Source of the DNA: Azospirillum doebereinerae
GTDB taxonomy: Bacteria > Pseudomonadota > Alphaproteobacteria > Azospirillales > Azospirillaceae
Direction: 5' to 3'
Assembly: GCF_003989665.1 (NCBI RefSeq)
Contig: NZ_RZIJ01000018.1
Coordinates: 62,001 to 126,000, forward strand
DNA: 64,000 bases
Shown here: one piece after another, positions 44,916 through 53,992 of the stretch
Position numbering within the stretch: the stretch's first letter is position 1
How the letters are laid out: every line of letters starts with the position of its first letter
Program-made: the position numbers and the translations under genes
Notes under the pieces: generated by a model
What the model saw: the letters and a program-made list of their open reading frames with translations, nothing else
The model's database searches: none
What the model was told of the DNA's origin: nothing

Positions 44916-47900
44916 ATGTCCCTGTTCGATGCCCAGCCGCGCGGCCCTTCGGCCGGCGTTGCCGTCCCCTTCGCTCAGGAGGACCTGACTCGCGTCTTCG
45001 AAGCGAAGACCCTGCAGCGCGGCCGCACCCTGGTGATGAGCGGGGCGGTGGCCCTGGCGGATCCGGGAACCGGCCGCATCAAGGCCGAGGTCAACGACCT
45101 GGGCCGCCGGCTGGCGGTGACGGTGACCCCCGTGCAGGGCAAGCGCGGCATCGTGCTGGAACGCACCTGCACCTGCGGCCGCAACGCCTGCGCCCACATG
45201 GCGGCGGCGGCGATGATGGCGCTGGAGACCCGGCCGGAATGGCGCAAGGCATCGCTGTTCGATCTGGTCGACCGCCCCCCGGCCGCCCCGGCCCCATCCT
45301 CCCTTGAACCGCCGCCCCAGGCCCGCCCCCTGGCCCCGCCGGCGCCGAAGCCGCCCGCCGCGCCCCTGTCGCTGGTCCGTGCGTCGGCCGCCCCCTCCAC
45401 ACCACCCTCCCTCCCGAAGCCGGCCGCGCCGCAGAGCCTGCGCTGGACGCTGGAGCCCGGACAGGGCGAGATCGCCTGCCACATTTCCGTCGATTTCGTG
45501 ACCGAAGGCCGGACCGAGACCGACCCGGCCTCGCCGCGCGACGTGCTCGCCAAGGCCCCGCGCGACATGGAGGGCGACGCCGACCGCGCCATCGCCCGGC
45601 TGCTGGGCGGCGGCGGTTCGACCCGCACCCCCGTCGCCAAGAACCGGGGCGAGGCGATCGACCGCTTGCTGCGCCGCCTGCTGGCGACCGGACGCCTGCA
45701 CTGGCGCGACGGCACGCCACTCGCCGAGGGGCCGGGCCGCGTCGTCCGCGCCTTCCGCGACCCGGCGACCCGCAAGCTGCGCCCGACCGGCCTGCCCGAA
45801 CGCAGCGTCCTGGTGAAGGGTCAATCCTATTGGTGCGTCGATTCGGCGACCGGCAGCGTCTTCCCCGTCGATCTGCAAGTCGTCGAGGTACCGACCGCCA
45901 AGCCGGTGCCGCCGGTTCCCGCCGCCGGCACCCAGCCGGTGTCGCGGCTGTTCGCGCCTTCGCGCAACGCCCCGGCCGCGCCCTCCCGGCCCGGCCCGGC
46001 CCTGCCCTCCTTCCGCGAGAACGCCATCCCCGGCGTTCGCAGCGGCGCCGCCGAGGCGGCGGACATCGTCGAGCGCTCCCCGCGCGTCGTCGCCCGGCTC
46101 GGCCGGGTGGTGACGCCGGCCGATGGGCTGGTCGATGTGTTGCGCCTGTCCTTCGACTATGGCGAGCTAGGCGAACCGGTGGAGATCGAACCCGACGACC
46201 AGCGCCAGTTCGCCCGTTTCGAGGACGAACGCGGCAACGTCACCTTCGTCCGCCGCGCCAAGGCGGAGGAGCAGGCGGCGCTCGACCGGCTGTCCGGTCT
46301 CGGTTTCGCCCAGGCCCGCATCGAACCGCCAAAGGGATCGCTGGACGCGCGCGGCACCCGCGTGCACTGGCTGACCGGCCGCGACGTGGAGGAGCGCTGG
46401 CGCTCCTTCCTGGCGACCGAGGTCCCGGCGCTGACCAAGACCGGCTGGACCGTCGAGGTCGGCACCGACTTCGGCACCAAGGTGATCGAGCCGGGCGCCG
46501 ACATGGAGGTCGCGATCCGCGACGCCGGCGACGGCTGGTTCGACCTGGACGTCGGGGTGGAGATCGAGGGCGAACGCCGCCCGCTGCTGCCGATCCTGGC
46601 CCAGTTGGTCGAGCGCGGCGGGCTGTCGGCCACCCGCGTCATCGACGGGCGGGCGCACATCGTGCTGGAGGACGGCAACGTCCTGGCCCTGCCCGCCGAG
46701 CGGGTCGAACGGCTGATGAGCGTGCTGGAGGCCATGCTAGGCAGCGGACGTCCCAGCGGCGACCGCCTGAAGGTGCCGCTGGCCGAGGCCGACTCCCTGC
46801 TCGACATCGACGACCTGATCGCGCGGCGCACCGAAGAGACCGCGCAGATCGACGGCTACCTCAAGCGCCTGCGCGACAGCGAGATTCCGGGCGACATGGA
46901 GCCGCCCCCCGGCTTCCACGGCGAGCTGCGCGACTACCAGCGCGCCGGTCTGGCCTGGATGCAGAGCCTGCGGGCCAACGACGTGGCGGGCATCCTCGCC
47001 GACGACATGGGCCTGGGCAAGACCGCCCAGACGCTCGCCCACATCGCCATGGAGGAGCACGAGGGCCGGCTGACCGACCCCTGCCTCGTCGTGGTGCCGA
47101 CCAGCCTCGTGCCGAACTGGGTGGCCGAGGCCGGGCGCTTCACCCCGAAGCTGCGGGTGGTGGTGCTGCACGGGCTGGACCGCCACGAGCGGCTGTCGGA
47201 GCTGGACCGCGCCCACATCGTGGTGACGACTTACGGCGTCGTCGCCCGCGACGTCGATCTGCTGAAGCGGCTGACGTGGCACATGCTGGTGCTGGACGAG
47301 GCCCAGGCGATCAAGAACCCCGACGGCAAGGCGACGCGCGCGGTCGCGGCCCTGCAGTCGCGGCACCGGCTCTGCCTGTCCGGCACGCCCGTGGAGAACA
47401 ATCTGGGCGAGTTGTGGAGCCAGTTCGCCTTCCTGATGCCCGGCCTGCTGGGCGATCGGAAGGAGTTCGGCAAGCGCTACCGCGTGCCCATCGAGAAGCG
47501 TGCGGACAACACCCGCGCCAACCTGCTGATGCGCCGCATCCGCCCCTTCCTGTTGCGCCGCACCAAGGAGGCGGTGGCCAAGGAACTGCCGCCCAAGACC
47601 GAGGTGGTGGTCCGCATCGACCTCGACCGCGACCAGCGCGACCTCTACGAGACGATCCGCCTGTCGGTGAACGAGACGGTGCGGGCGGCATTGGCGGTCG
47701 GCGGACAGGGCGGCGCTGGAAGCGGGCTGGGTCGCAACGCCATCACGGTGATCGACGCGCTGCTCAAGCTGCGCCAAGTCTGCTGCGACCCGCGCCTGTT
47801 GAAGATCGCCACCGGCGGCAAGGTGCGTGAGAGCGCCAAGCTGGAGGCGCTGACCGAGATGGTGCGGGAGATGGTGCCGGAAGGCCGCCGCATCCTGATC

Positions 47901-48347
47901 TTCTCGCAGTTCACGACGATGCTCGACCTCATCAAGCTCGAACTGGAGAAGGCCGACATTTCCTATGTCGAGCTGACCGGCCGCACGCTGGACCGGGCCG
48001 AGCCGGTGAACCGGTTCCAGAACCGCGAGGTTCCGGTCTTCCTCATCAGCCTGAAGGCCGGTGGGCGCGGCCTGAACCTGACCGCCGCCGACACGGTGAT
48101 CCATTACGACCCGTGGTGGAACCCGGCGGCCGAGGACCAAGCGACCGACCGCGCCTACCGCATCGGCCAGGACAAGCCGGTCTTCGTCTACAAGCTGATC
48201 GCCGCCAACACGGTGGAAGAGCGCATCATCGACCTGCAACGCCGCAAGGGCAGCCTGTCCGCCGCGACCATCGAGGGCAAGGGTCTGGTCGGCGCGCTCG
48301 ACGGCGGCGACATCGATTATCTGCTGGGCGGGAACGAGGACGAGTAG
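44916..48347 (+). CDS. SNF2-family helicase with SWIM zinc finger
   Basis: The 1143-residue protein has a SWIM-type zinc finger near the N-terminus (Cys85, Cys87, Cys92, His94 in CTCGRNACAH) and a long proline/alanine-rich linker. A domain typical of bacterial SNF2 enzymes follows (about 380-640), then the SNF2 ATPase with Walker A DDMGLGKTAQT (about 690-700) and DEAQ box (about 795). The helicase C domain reads LIFSQFTTMLDLI and AYRIGQDKPV. It should translocate on double-stranded DNA or remodel DNA-protein complexes. The start lacks a strong Shine-Dalgarno. Specific partners are unknown. Confidence 0.93.
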   Translation: MSLFDAQPRGPSAGVAVPFAQEDLTRVFEAKTLQRGRTLVMSGAVALADPGTGRIKAEVNDLGRRLAVTVTPVQGKRGIVLERTCTCGRNACAHMAAAAMMALETRPEWRKASLFDLVDRPPAAPAPSSLEPPPQARPLAPPAPKPPAAPLSLVRASAAPSTPPSLPKPAAPQSLRWTLEPGQGEIACHISVDFVTEGRTETDPASPRDVLAKAPRDMEGDADRAIARLLGGGGSTRTPVAKNRGEAIDRLLRRLLATGRLHWRDGTPLAEGPGRVVRAFRDPATRKLRPTGLPERSVLVKGQSYWCVDSATGSVFPVDLQVVEVPTAKPVPPVPAAGTQPVSRLFAPSRNAPAAPSRPGPALPSFRENAIPGVRSGAAEAADIVERSPRVVARLGRVVTPADGLVDVLRLSFDYGELGEPVEIEPDDQRQFARFEDERGNVTFVRRAKAEEQAALDRLSGLGFAQARIEPPKGSLDARGTRVHWLTGRDVEERWRSFLATEVPALTKTGWTVEVGTDFGTKVIEPGADMEVAIRDAGDGWFDLDVGVEIEGERRPLLPILAQLVERGGLSATRVIDGRAHIVLEDGNVLALPAERVERLMSVLEAMLGSGRPSGDRLKVPLAEADSLLDIDDLIARRTEETAQIDGYLKRLRDSEIPGDMEPPPGFHGELRDYQRAGLAWMQSLRANDVAGILADDMGLGKTAQTLAHIAMEEHEGRLTDPCLVVVPTSLVPNWVAEAGRFTPKLRVVVLHGLDRHERLSELDRAHIVVTTYGVVARDVDLLKRLTWHMLVLDEAQAIKNPDGKATRAVAALQSRHRLCLSGTPVENNLGELWSQFAFLMPGLLGDRKEFGKRYRVPIEKRADNTRANLLMRRIRPFLLRRTKEAVAKELPPKTEVVVRIDLDRDQRDLYETIRLSVNETVRAALAVGGQGGAGSGLGRNAITVIDALLKLRQVCCDPRLLKIATGGKVRESAKLEALTEMVREMVPEGRRILIFSQFTTMLDLIKLELEKADISYVELTGRTLDRAEPVNRFQNREVPVFLISLKAGGRGLNLTAADTVIHYDPWWNPAAEDQATDRAYRIGQDKPVFVYKLIAANTVEERIIDLQRRKGSLSAATIEGKGLVGALDGGDIDYLLGGNEDE

Positions 48348-48371
48348 GCTGGGGCGTTTGCTCTGACGGAG

Positions 48372-48393
48372 CCCTCTCCCACCGGGGAGAGGG
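48372..48393. repeat. Short palindromic intergenic repeat
   Basis: CCCTCTCCC-acc-GGGGAGAGGG between the convergent helicase and pleD genes. It has the same core as the larger elements at 4319 and 24870 and may be a minimal or decayed copy. Confidence 0.65.
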
Positions 48394-48428
48394 TTATGGT
48401 CAAGCTTTGCCCACGAGAGGGCGAAAGT

Positions 48429-49820
48429 TCACCCCTCGATGTTCACCCGCGCATCGGCGATGACGCAGTTGCGCCCCGAGCGCTTGGCCTCGTAGAGGGC
48501 CTCGTCGGAGCGCCGGATCAGCCCCTCGGCCGTATCGCCCAGGCGGCCGCCGACCGAAATGCCGATCGACACCGTCACCCGAATCTCGCCCACGTCGGTG
48601 GACACCGTGAACGGCGTGTCGGCGATGCGCTGCCGCAGGCGTTCGGCGACGATCAGCGCCGCCTCCCCGTCGGTGTCGGGCAGGATGACGATGAACTCCT
48701 CGCCGCCCAGCCGGGCGATCAGGTCGAAGGTCCGCAGATTGCGGCTGGACCGCGCCGACACCTCGCGCAGCACCTCGTCGCCGATGGCGTGGCCGTAGCT
48801 GTCGTTCACGACCTTGAAATGGTCGATGTCGAACATCAGCACCGACACCGGCTTGTGGCTGTCGATGGCGCGCTCCAGCAGACGCGGCAGATGGGCGTTG
48901 ACGTAGCGGCGGTTGAAGACGCCGGTCAGGCTGTCGGTCAACGCCATCGACAGGCTCTGCTCGTAGTTCGAGCGCAGCCGCTCCTGGTAGCGCTTGCGCC
49001 GGATCTGCGTGCGGGCGCGGGCCAGAAGCTCGTTGCGGTCGATCGGTTTGATGACGTAGTCGTTGGCGCCGAGTTCCAGCCCCTTGGCGACGTGGTTCAG
49101 GTCGCCCTCGTCCACCATCAGCAGGATCGGCACCTGCCGCGTCCGCTCATGCGAGCGCAGCTGCGAGCACAGCCGCAGCCCGTCCTCGTTCAGCAGGGTC
49201 AGGCTGATGACCACGAGGTCCAGCTCGTTGCTCAGCGCGCGCTCCAGCGCCTTGGCGCAGCTGTCCGCCGCCATCACGCTGTTGTGGTCGCGCTGGAGCG
49301 TCTCCAGAACCTTGTCGAGGTCGAGGACCGAATCCTCCAGCACCAGGACCTGCGCCCGCTCGAAGGATTCACTCAGCAGCGTGCCGCTGCGCTCGATGAC
49401 GCCAAACTGGCCGGACGTGGTCTCGCGCAGGCGCCATTCGTCCATCATCATCTTGAGGCGGACGAGCGAGCGGACCCGCGCGAACAGCGCGATGTCGTTG
49501 ACCGGCTTGGTCAGGAAGTCGTCGGCCCCGGCCTCCAGCCCGCGCACGCGGTCGGCCACGTCGGACAGCGCGGTGACCATCACGACCGGGATGTGCATGG
49601 TCGCCGGGTCGGAGCGGATCTTCTCGCACACCTCGAACCCGTCCATGCCCGGCATCATGACGTCGAGCAGGACGATGTCCGGCGATTCCTTGTGAACGAG
49701 CTCCAGCGCGTCCGGCCCGTTGAAAGCCGTGATGACGTTGAAGTACTCGCGCGTCAGCTTTGCCGCGAGCAGCTTCACATTGGGCAGGACATCGTCGACA
49801 ACAAGGACACGCGCAGACAT
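48429..49820 (-). CDS. pleD: Response regulator diguanylate cyclase PleD
   Basis: The 463-residue protein has the PleD layout of two receiver domains and a GGDEF-class cyclase. The first receiver has Asp53 (IVLLDVMMPG). The second lacks the acceptor aspartate (VVISLTLLNEDG), as in the PleD adaptor domain. The cyclase signature is GGEEF, with an inhibitory RxxD site (RTFD) five residues before it. When phosphorylated it should dimerise and make c-di-GMP, driving cell-cycle polar development in Caulobacter. The ATG at 49820 begins MSARVLVVDD; an upstream TTG at 49832 is less likely. It follows divK by 40 bases. Confidence 0.95.
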   Translation of the reverse strand: MSARVLVVDDVLPNVKLLAAKLTREYFNVITAFNGPDALELVHKESPDIVLLDVMMPGMDGFEVCEKIRSDPATMHIPVVMVTALSDVADRVRGLEAGADDFLTKPVNDIALFARVRSLVRLKMMMDEWRLRETTSGQFGVIERSGTLLSESFERAQVLVLEDSVLDLDKVLETLQRDHNSVMAADSCAKALERALSNELDLVVISLTLLNEDGLRLCSQLRSHERTRQVPILLMVDEGDLNHVAKGLELGANDYVIKPIDRNELLARARTQIRRKRYQERLRSNYEQSLSMALTDSLTGVFNRRYVNAHLPRLLERAIDSHKPVSVLMFDIDHFKVVNDSYGHAIGDEVLREVSARSSRNLRTFDLIARLGGEEFIVILPDTDGEAALIVAERLRQRIADTPFTVSTDVGEIRVTVSIGISVGGRLGDTAEGLIRRSDEALYEAKRSGRNCVIADARVNIEG

Positions 49821-49860
49821 GGAGCGATGCAATCCTATCCGGATTCCGTCAAAACAAGGA

Positions 49861-50268
49861 TCAGTTCAGGAACTTCTTGACCGTCTCTAGGAACTTCACC
49901 ACCGATATGGGCTTCGCAATGTAATCCTCACAACCGCCCTGGCGGATTTTTTCCTCGTCACCCTTCATGGCGAAGGCGGTGACCGCAACCACCGGTATGG
50001 CTTTCAAATCCGCGTCCTCCTTGATCCAGCGCGTGACCTCCAGGCCCGAGACCTCGGGAAGCTGGATGTCCATCAGGATCAGGTCGGGACGGTGCAGGCG
50101 GGCCAGTTTCATCGCCTCCATGCCGTCGCGGGTCTGCAAGGTCTGGTAACCGTGCGCTTCGAGCAGGTCATGAAACAGCTTCATGTTCAGCTCGTTGTCC
50201 TCGACGATCAGAACGGTCTTTCCCGTCGTGTCGCCGACCGTTTCTGGGCCGCCCGGTTCCGCTGGCAT
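49861..50268 (-). CDS. divK: Single-domain response regulator DivK
   Basis: The 135-residue protein is one receiver domain with acidic pocket VEDN, phosphoacceptor Asp67 (LILMDIQLPE) and Lys in YIAKPIS. A short N-terminal tail precedes the domain. DivK in Caulobacter and relatives controls the CckA-CtrA pathway through DivL and interacts with PleC and DivJ. GGAGGAAGC precedes the ATG at 50268. The divK-pleD pairing matches the Caulobacter operon; histidine kinases are not in the window. Confidence 0.93.
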   Translation of the reverse strand: MPAEPGGPETVGDTTGKTVLIVEDNELNMKLFHDLLEAHGYQTLQTRDGMEAMKLARLHRPDLILMDIQLPEVSGLEVTRWIKEDADLKAIPVVAVTAFAMKGDEEKIRQGGCEDYIAKPISVVKFLETVKKFLN

Positions 50269-50385
50269 GCTTCCTCCGCTTGGCCTCGGCACTCGCGTCG
50301 TCCCTGGACGACGGTGCTCCGGCGCGCCCTGGACCCGCGATGTTCAAGAGTCCGGTATACCCCTTTTTGAAATAGGTCGCGACGG

Positions 50386-50400
50386 TTAAATTATCGTTAC
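50386..50400. promoter_or_regulatory. Candidate CtrA-binding site upstream of divK
   Basis: TTAA-N7-TTAC at 50386-50400 matches the CtrA consensus TTAA-N7-TTAA at seven of eight defined bases, 118 bases before the divK ATG. divK transcription is CtrA-dependent in Caulobacter. Confidence 0.45.
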
Positions 50401-50487
50401 CCGGGAACGGGATCGACCCGGATCGCACGCACCGTTGCGCAACCGGCACGATGATGCGGCAAGTCCGGGACGATTACGCGGGTATGA

Positions 50488-50520
50488 GAAAACGGCCCAG
50501 GGAGCCCTGGGCGGTTTTCA
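50488..50520 (-). terminator. Intrinsic terminator downstream of the second diguanylate cyclase gene
   Basis: GAAAACGGCCCAGG and CCTGGGCGGTTTTC pair with one mismatch over a tight loop; on the minus strand the stem ends in TTTTC. It separates this gene from divK-pleD. The rest of 50269-50566 holds the divK promoter region and no ORF. Confidence 0.85.
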
Positions 50521-50566
50521 CGTTTCCGATCCCCGGCACGGGATGCCCGGCAGAGGAGCCGCCACC

Positions 50567-51283
50567 TCACGCCGCCATCTTGGTCCGGCGCTTGGCATCC
50601 CGGCGGCGGGCGCTCTTGGCACCGTACATCATGCCGTCGGCGCGGCGCATCACCTCGTCCTCGCCGTCGTCGGCACCGTAAGGTTGCGTGCCCACCGAGA
50701 AGCGGACCGGCAGGGTCTTGCCACCCCATTCGGCGTGGTAGGAGTCGGCGATGGCCGCCAGTTGGCGGGCGCGGGCAAGGCCGTTGGCCGTGTCGGTGTT
50801 GGTCAGCAGGACCGCGAACTCGTCGCCGCCCAGCCGAGCGACCACGTCCTCCTCGCGGACGTTGGCGGAGAGCATCCGGGCCACCTGCCGCAGATAGCTG
50901 TCCCCGGCGACGTGGCCGTGGGTGTCGTTGATCGCCTTGAAGCCGTCGAGGTCGATCATGACCAGCAGCCCGCCGGCGACGCCGTGGCGACGGGCCGAGG
51001 CCAGCTCGCGGCGGAAATGGCTGTAGAAGCCGCGCCGGTTGAGCAGCCCGGTCAGCTCGTCCGTCATCGTCAGGCTTTCCAGATACGCGATGCGCTCCTG
51101 CTGCTGGGCGATGGTTTCCCTGGCCTCGGCCAGCAACGCCATGGTCTCGTCCAGCGCGTAGCGTTCGGTCCCCCGGAGAAGCCCGACCCGCGAGGCCAGC
51201 GCGCCCGGGTTCCAGGCCGTCCCGCTGTCGTAGCGGTCGGAGGAGTTGGACGTCAGGTCCAGGGCGGCGACAGTGGCGTTCAT
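50567..51283 (-). CDS. Diguanylate cyclase (GGDEF)
   Basis: The 238-residue protein has a short N-terminal region with a coiled coil (MALLAEARETIAQQQERIAY) and a complete GGDEF domain with the active site GGDEF at residues 152-156. The I-site Arg143-x-x-Asp146 allows product inhibition. No membrane helix or known sensor domain is present, so control is probably through dimerisation by the coiled coil. GAGGAG lies 8 bases before the ATG. It is upstream of divK-pleD on the same strand but separated by a terminator. Confidence 0.93.
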   Translation of the reverse strand: MNATVAALDLTSNSSDRYDSGTAWNPGALASRVGLLRGTERYALDETMALLAEARETIAQQQERIAYLESLTMTDELTGLLNRRGFYSHFRRELASARRHGVAGGLLVMIDLDGFKAINDTHGHVAGDSYLRQVARMLSANVREEDVVARLGGDEFAVLLTNTDTANGLARARQLAAIADSYHAEWGGKTLPVRFSVGTQPYGADDGEDEVMRRADGMMYGAKSARRRDAKRRTKMAA

Positions 51284-51522
51284 GGCTCGGCTCCTCGATG
51301 AAGGTCGAAACGCTTCGATCTTCCTCAGCAAACCGCGTGCCAATCTTGGAAATTCAGCCGTTTCCGTGACTTATCCGTCACGCTCGACGGCCGAATTTGC
51401 CGCTTTTTCCTCTCCACCCGGCAGAAGATGCCGGGTTCGGCAACCCCTGCCGATGGGGAAAACCCTGAAGAGGGGCCGCTTTTCAGCCTCGATTCGCCGC
51501 CCCTCGGCTCGGGCTGCCCGAT

Positions 51523-52515
51523 TCAGACCACCCGGTCGGGCGCCTCCCGGCCGGCCAGCACCGCGTCGATGTTGTCCAGCGCCCGGAACCCCATGGCGTT
51601 GCGCGTCTCCACCGTGGCGCTGCCCAGATGCGGCAGCAGGAAGCTGTTCGGGAGGTCGCGGTAGCCGGGATTGAGTTTCGGCTCGTTCTCGAACACGTCG
51701 AGCCCAGCGGCGGCGAGCCGGCCACGGCGCAGGGCCTCAATCACCGCCGCGTCGTCCACCACCGATCCGCGCGCGGTGTTGATCAGGATGGCGCCCGGCG
51801 GCAGCTTTTCGATCCGCTCGGCGTTCAGCCAATGCCGGGTCTCGGCGGTGGCCGGAAAATGCAGCGACAGAAAGTCGCAGACCGCCAGCATCGCCTCGGG
51901 GTCGGCGTGGTAGGTCGCGCCTTCCTCCAGCTCCGGGGCCAGACGCTTGCGGTTGCTGTAGTGGATGGTCATGCCGAAAGCCCGCGCCCGGCGCGCCACC
52001 GCCTGCCCGATGCGTCCCATGCCGATGATCCCCAGCCGCTTGCCGCCAAGATGGGTGCCCATCAACTGGGTCGGGGTCCAGCCGGTCCAGGCATCGGCGC
52101 GAATCATCCGCTCGCCCTCCGACGCCCGGCGGGCGGCGCCCAGGATCAGCAGCAGCGCGATGTCGGCGGTGGCGTCGGTCAGCACGTCCGGCGTGTTGGT
52201 GACGGTCAGGCCGCGCGCCCTGGCGGCGTCGAGGTCGATGTGGTCGGTGCCGACCGAGAAGGTCGCCAGCACCTTCACGGACGAAGGCAGCGCCGCGATG
52301 GCGGCAGCGTCCAGTCGGTCACCGGCACAGCACAGCACAGCCTCGGCCCCGGCGGCGCGCTTGGCGATGGCGCCGCCGTCCAACGCCTCGTCGGCCGGGT
52401 TCAGGATCGCCGCGTAATCGCGCGACGCCCGCGCCTCGACCGCGTCCGGCAGGCGGCGGGTCAGCAGGACGACCGGGCGCGCATCGGGGGTGGAGTCTTC
52501 GGCGGAGCTTGTCAT
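51523..52515 (-). CDS. D-2-hydroxyacid dehydrogenase, glyoxylate/hydroxypyruvate reductase-like
   Basis: The 330-residue protein has the D-isomer 2-hydroxyacid dehydrogenase layout: Rossmann motif GIIGMGRIGQAVARRA and the catalytic triad Arg (NTARGSVVDD), Glu (FENEPKLNPG) and His (LLPHLGSATVET). The VGTDHID segment is typical of glyoxylate reductases. It should reduce 2-oxoacids with NAD(P)H. The ATG at 52515 begins MTSSAEDS; GAAGGG lies 12 bases upstream. Divergent from eipB over about 97 bases. Exact substrate is not assignable from sequence. Confidence 0.92.
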   Translation of the reverse strand: MTSSAEDSTPDARPVVLLTRRLPDAVEARASRDYAAILNPADEALDGGAIAKRAAGAEAVLCCAGDRLDAAAIAALPSSVKVLATFSVGTDHIDLDAARARGLTVTNTPDVLTDATADIALLLILGAARRASEGERMIRADAWTGWTPTQLMGTHLGGKRLGIIGMGRIGQAVARRARAFGMTIHYSNRKRLAPELEEGATYHADPEAMLAVCDFLSLHFPATAETRHWLNAERIEKLPPGAILINTARGSVVDDAAVIEALRRGRLAAAGLDVFENEPKLNPGYRDLPNSFLLPHLGSATVETRNAMGFRALDNIDAVLAGREAPDRVV

Positions 52516-52612
52516 TCCGTGGTTTTCCCTTCCAATGGTAGGAATTGCGGGTGGCGGCTCTTCCGGTCCGCGTCGAAAACACCCATAATCCAACCAGCGC
52601 CGACAATCACCT

Positions 52613-53515
52613 GTGGAACCCATCTTGTCCGACCGCACCGCCGCCACCCGCTCCGCCCGCCCAGCGATTTTCGGAGCGGCTCTGGGGGTGACCCTGGGCG
52701 CCCTTGCGCTTACAAGCGTGCTCGCAAGCGTTCCGGCGGCGGCCCAGGCCGCGCCGGCCGCCGCGCCGCAATACGGCGCGGTCGCCGCCGGAATCCAGCC
52801 GCACCGGGCGATCTATAAGATGTCGCTGGCCTCGGCCCGCAACAGCTCCAAGGTCAGCGACGTGCGCGGCCGCATGATGTTCGAATGGGCCGACGCCTGC
52901 GACGGTTGGACGACGGAGCAGCGCTTCCAACTGCGCTTCGTCTACAGCGAGGGCGACGAGATGGCGATGAACACGAACTACACGACGTGGGAATCGAAGA
53001 ACGGCCAGCGCTACCGCTTCAACGTCCGCAAGCTGATCAACGGCGAGGTCGACGACGACGTTCGCGGTGAAGCCAACCTGGCGCCCAACGACGGCAACGG
53101 CTCGGCCCAGTTCACCAAGCCGGAACCGCAGGAGATGGATTTGCCGGCCGCCACCATGTTCCCGACCGCCCACACGCTGGCGATCCTCGACCACGCCCTG
53201 AAGGGTGAGCATTTCTTCACCCGCACCGTCTTCGACGGTGCCGACGCCGAAGGCCCGACCGAGGTCTCCACCGTCATCGGACAGGCCGGCGCGCCCAAGG
53301 ACGCCGCCAAGAGCGCGCTGCTGACCGACGCCAAGGCGTGGCCGGTGCGGATGGCCTTCTTCCCGACCCACAGCGACTCCGCCCAGCCCGAATACGAGAT
53401 GAGCCTACGCCTGCTGCGCAACGGCATCGCCGAGTCGATGGAGATCGACTATGGCGACTTCACCGTCAACGCGATCCTCGACACCATCGAGGCGCTGCCC
53501 AAGTCCGGTTGCTGA
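52613..53515 (+). CDS. eipB: Cell envelope integrity protein EipB (DUF1849)
   Basis: The 300-residue protein has a signal peptide ending near AAAQA and a DUF1849 beta-rich domain. EipB in Brucella is a periplasmic spiral beta-protein required for envelope integrity, stabilised by a disulfide; the corresponding cysteines here are Cys96 (DACDGW) and the C-terminal Cys300 (KSGC). ATMFPTAHTLAILDHAL is characteristic. The start is GTG at 52613 with a weak Shine-Dalgarno; a TTG at 52625 is possible. Divergent from the dehydrogenase gene. Confidence 0.9.
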   Translation: MEPILSDRTAATRSARPAIFGAALGVTLGALALTSVLASVPAAAQAAPAAAPQYGAVAAGIQPHRAIYKMSLASARNSSKVSDVRGRMMFEWADACDGWTTEQRFQLRFVYSEGDEMAMNTNYTTWESKNGQRYRFNVRKLINGEVDDDVRGEANLAPNDGNGSAQFTKPEPQEMDLPAATMFPTAHTLAILDHALKGEHFFTRTVFDGADAEGPTEVSTVIGQAGAPKDAAKSALLTDAKAWPVRMAFFPTHSDSAQPEYEMSLRLLRNGIAESMEIDYGDFTVNAILDTIEALPKSGC

Positions 53516-53676
53516 GCGGCCGCTGGGCGGGATTTGCGGAAAATACTTAATGGTTGATCGCGACTCGTCCCTGCGCTTAACTGTTGAGACGATCAGGGTC
53601 ACAACAGGCTGGTACGGGCCGCGGCACCGAATTCCCGGACGCCGCGGACACGGACCGGCCCCACAGGGGTTCCGCC

Positions 53677-53904
53677 ATGAGCAAGAAAAGTGTCCAGATC
53701 GGGCAGGTCTTTCAGCCGGTCGGTGCCGGCAAGGGCCGCGCATGGCGGGTGATGGGCACCGTGAACCTGCTGGGCATCCCGCACGCCCGCATCGTCAGCA
53801 CGGAGGACGGCGGCGTGTCGAAGACGCTGAGCTGTTCCGTTCTGATCGACACCGATCATTATCGCCTGATCGCCGCGGCGCCGATGGACGGCATGGCGGC
53901 CTGA
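53677..53904 (+). CDS. Small protein of unknown function
   Basis: The 75-residue product (MSKKSVQIGQVFQPVGAGKG ... LIAAAPMDGMAA) appears to be a small beta-rich domain, with GRAWRVMGTVNLLGIPHARI and SCSVLIDTDHYRLI as its strands. There is no signal peptide or membrane helix. AGGGG precedes the ATG. It lies between eipB and rarA on the same strand, 88 bases before rarA. I recognise no family; regular codon use supports it. Confidence 0.75.
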   Translation: MSKKSVQIGQVFQPVGAGKGRAWRVMGTVNLLGIPHARIVSTEDGGVSKTLSCSVLIDTDHYRLIAAAPMDGMAA

Positions 53905-53992
53905 CCGCCGCTTCTCCCCCGTCTTTCCCCTCGCGTTCCTCCATGACCGGCGGCGACCGGGCGGCCCGCCGTCCACGCCTCCGGAGTTCATG

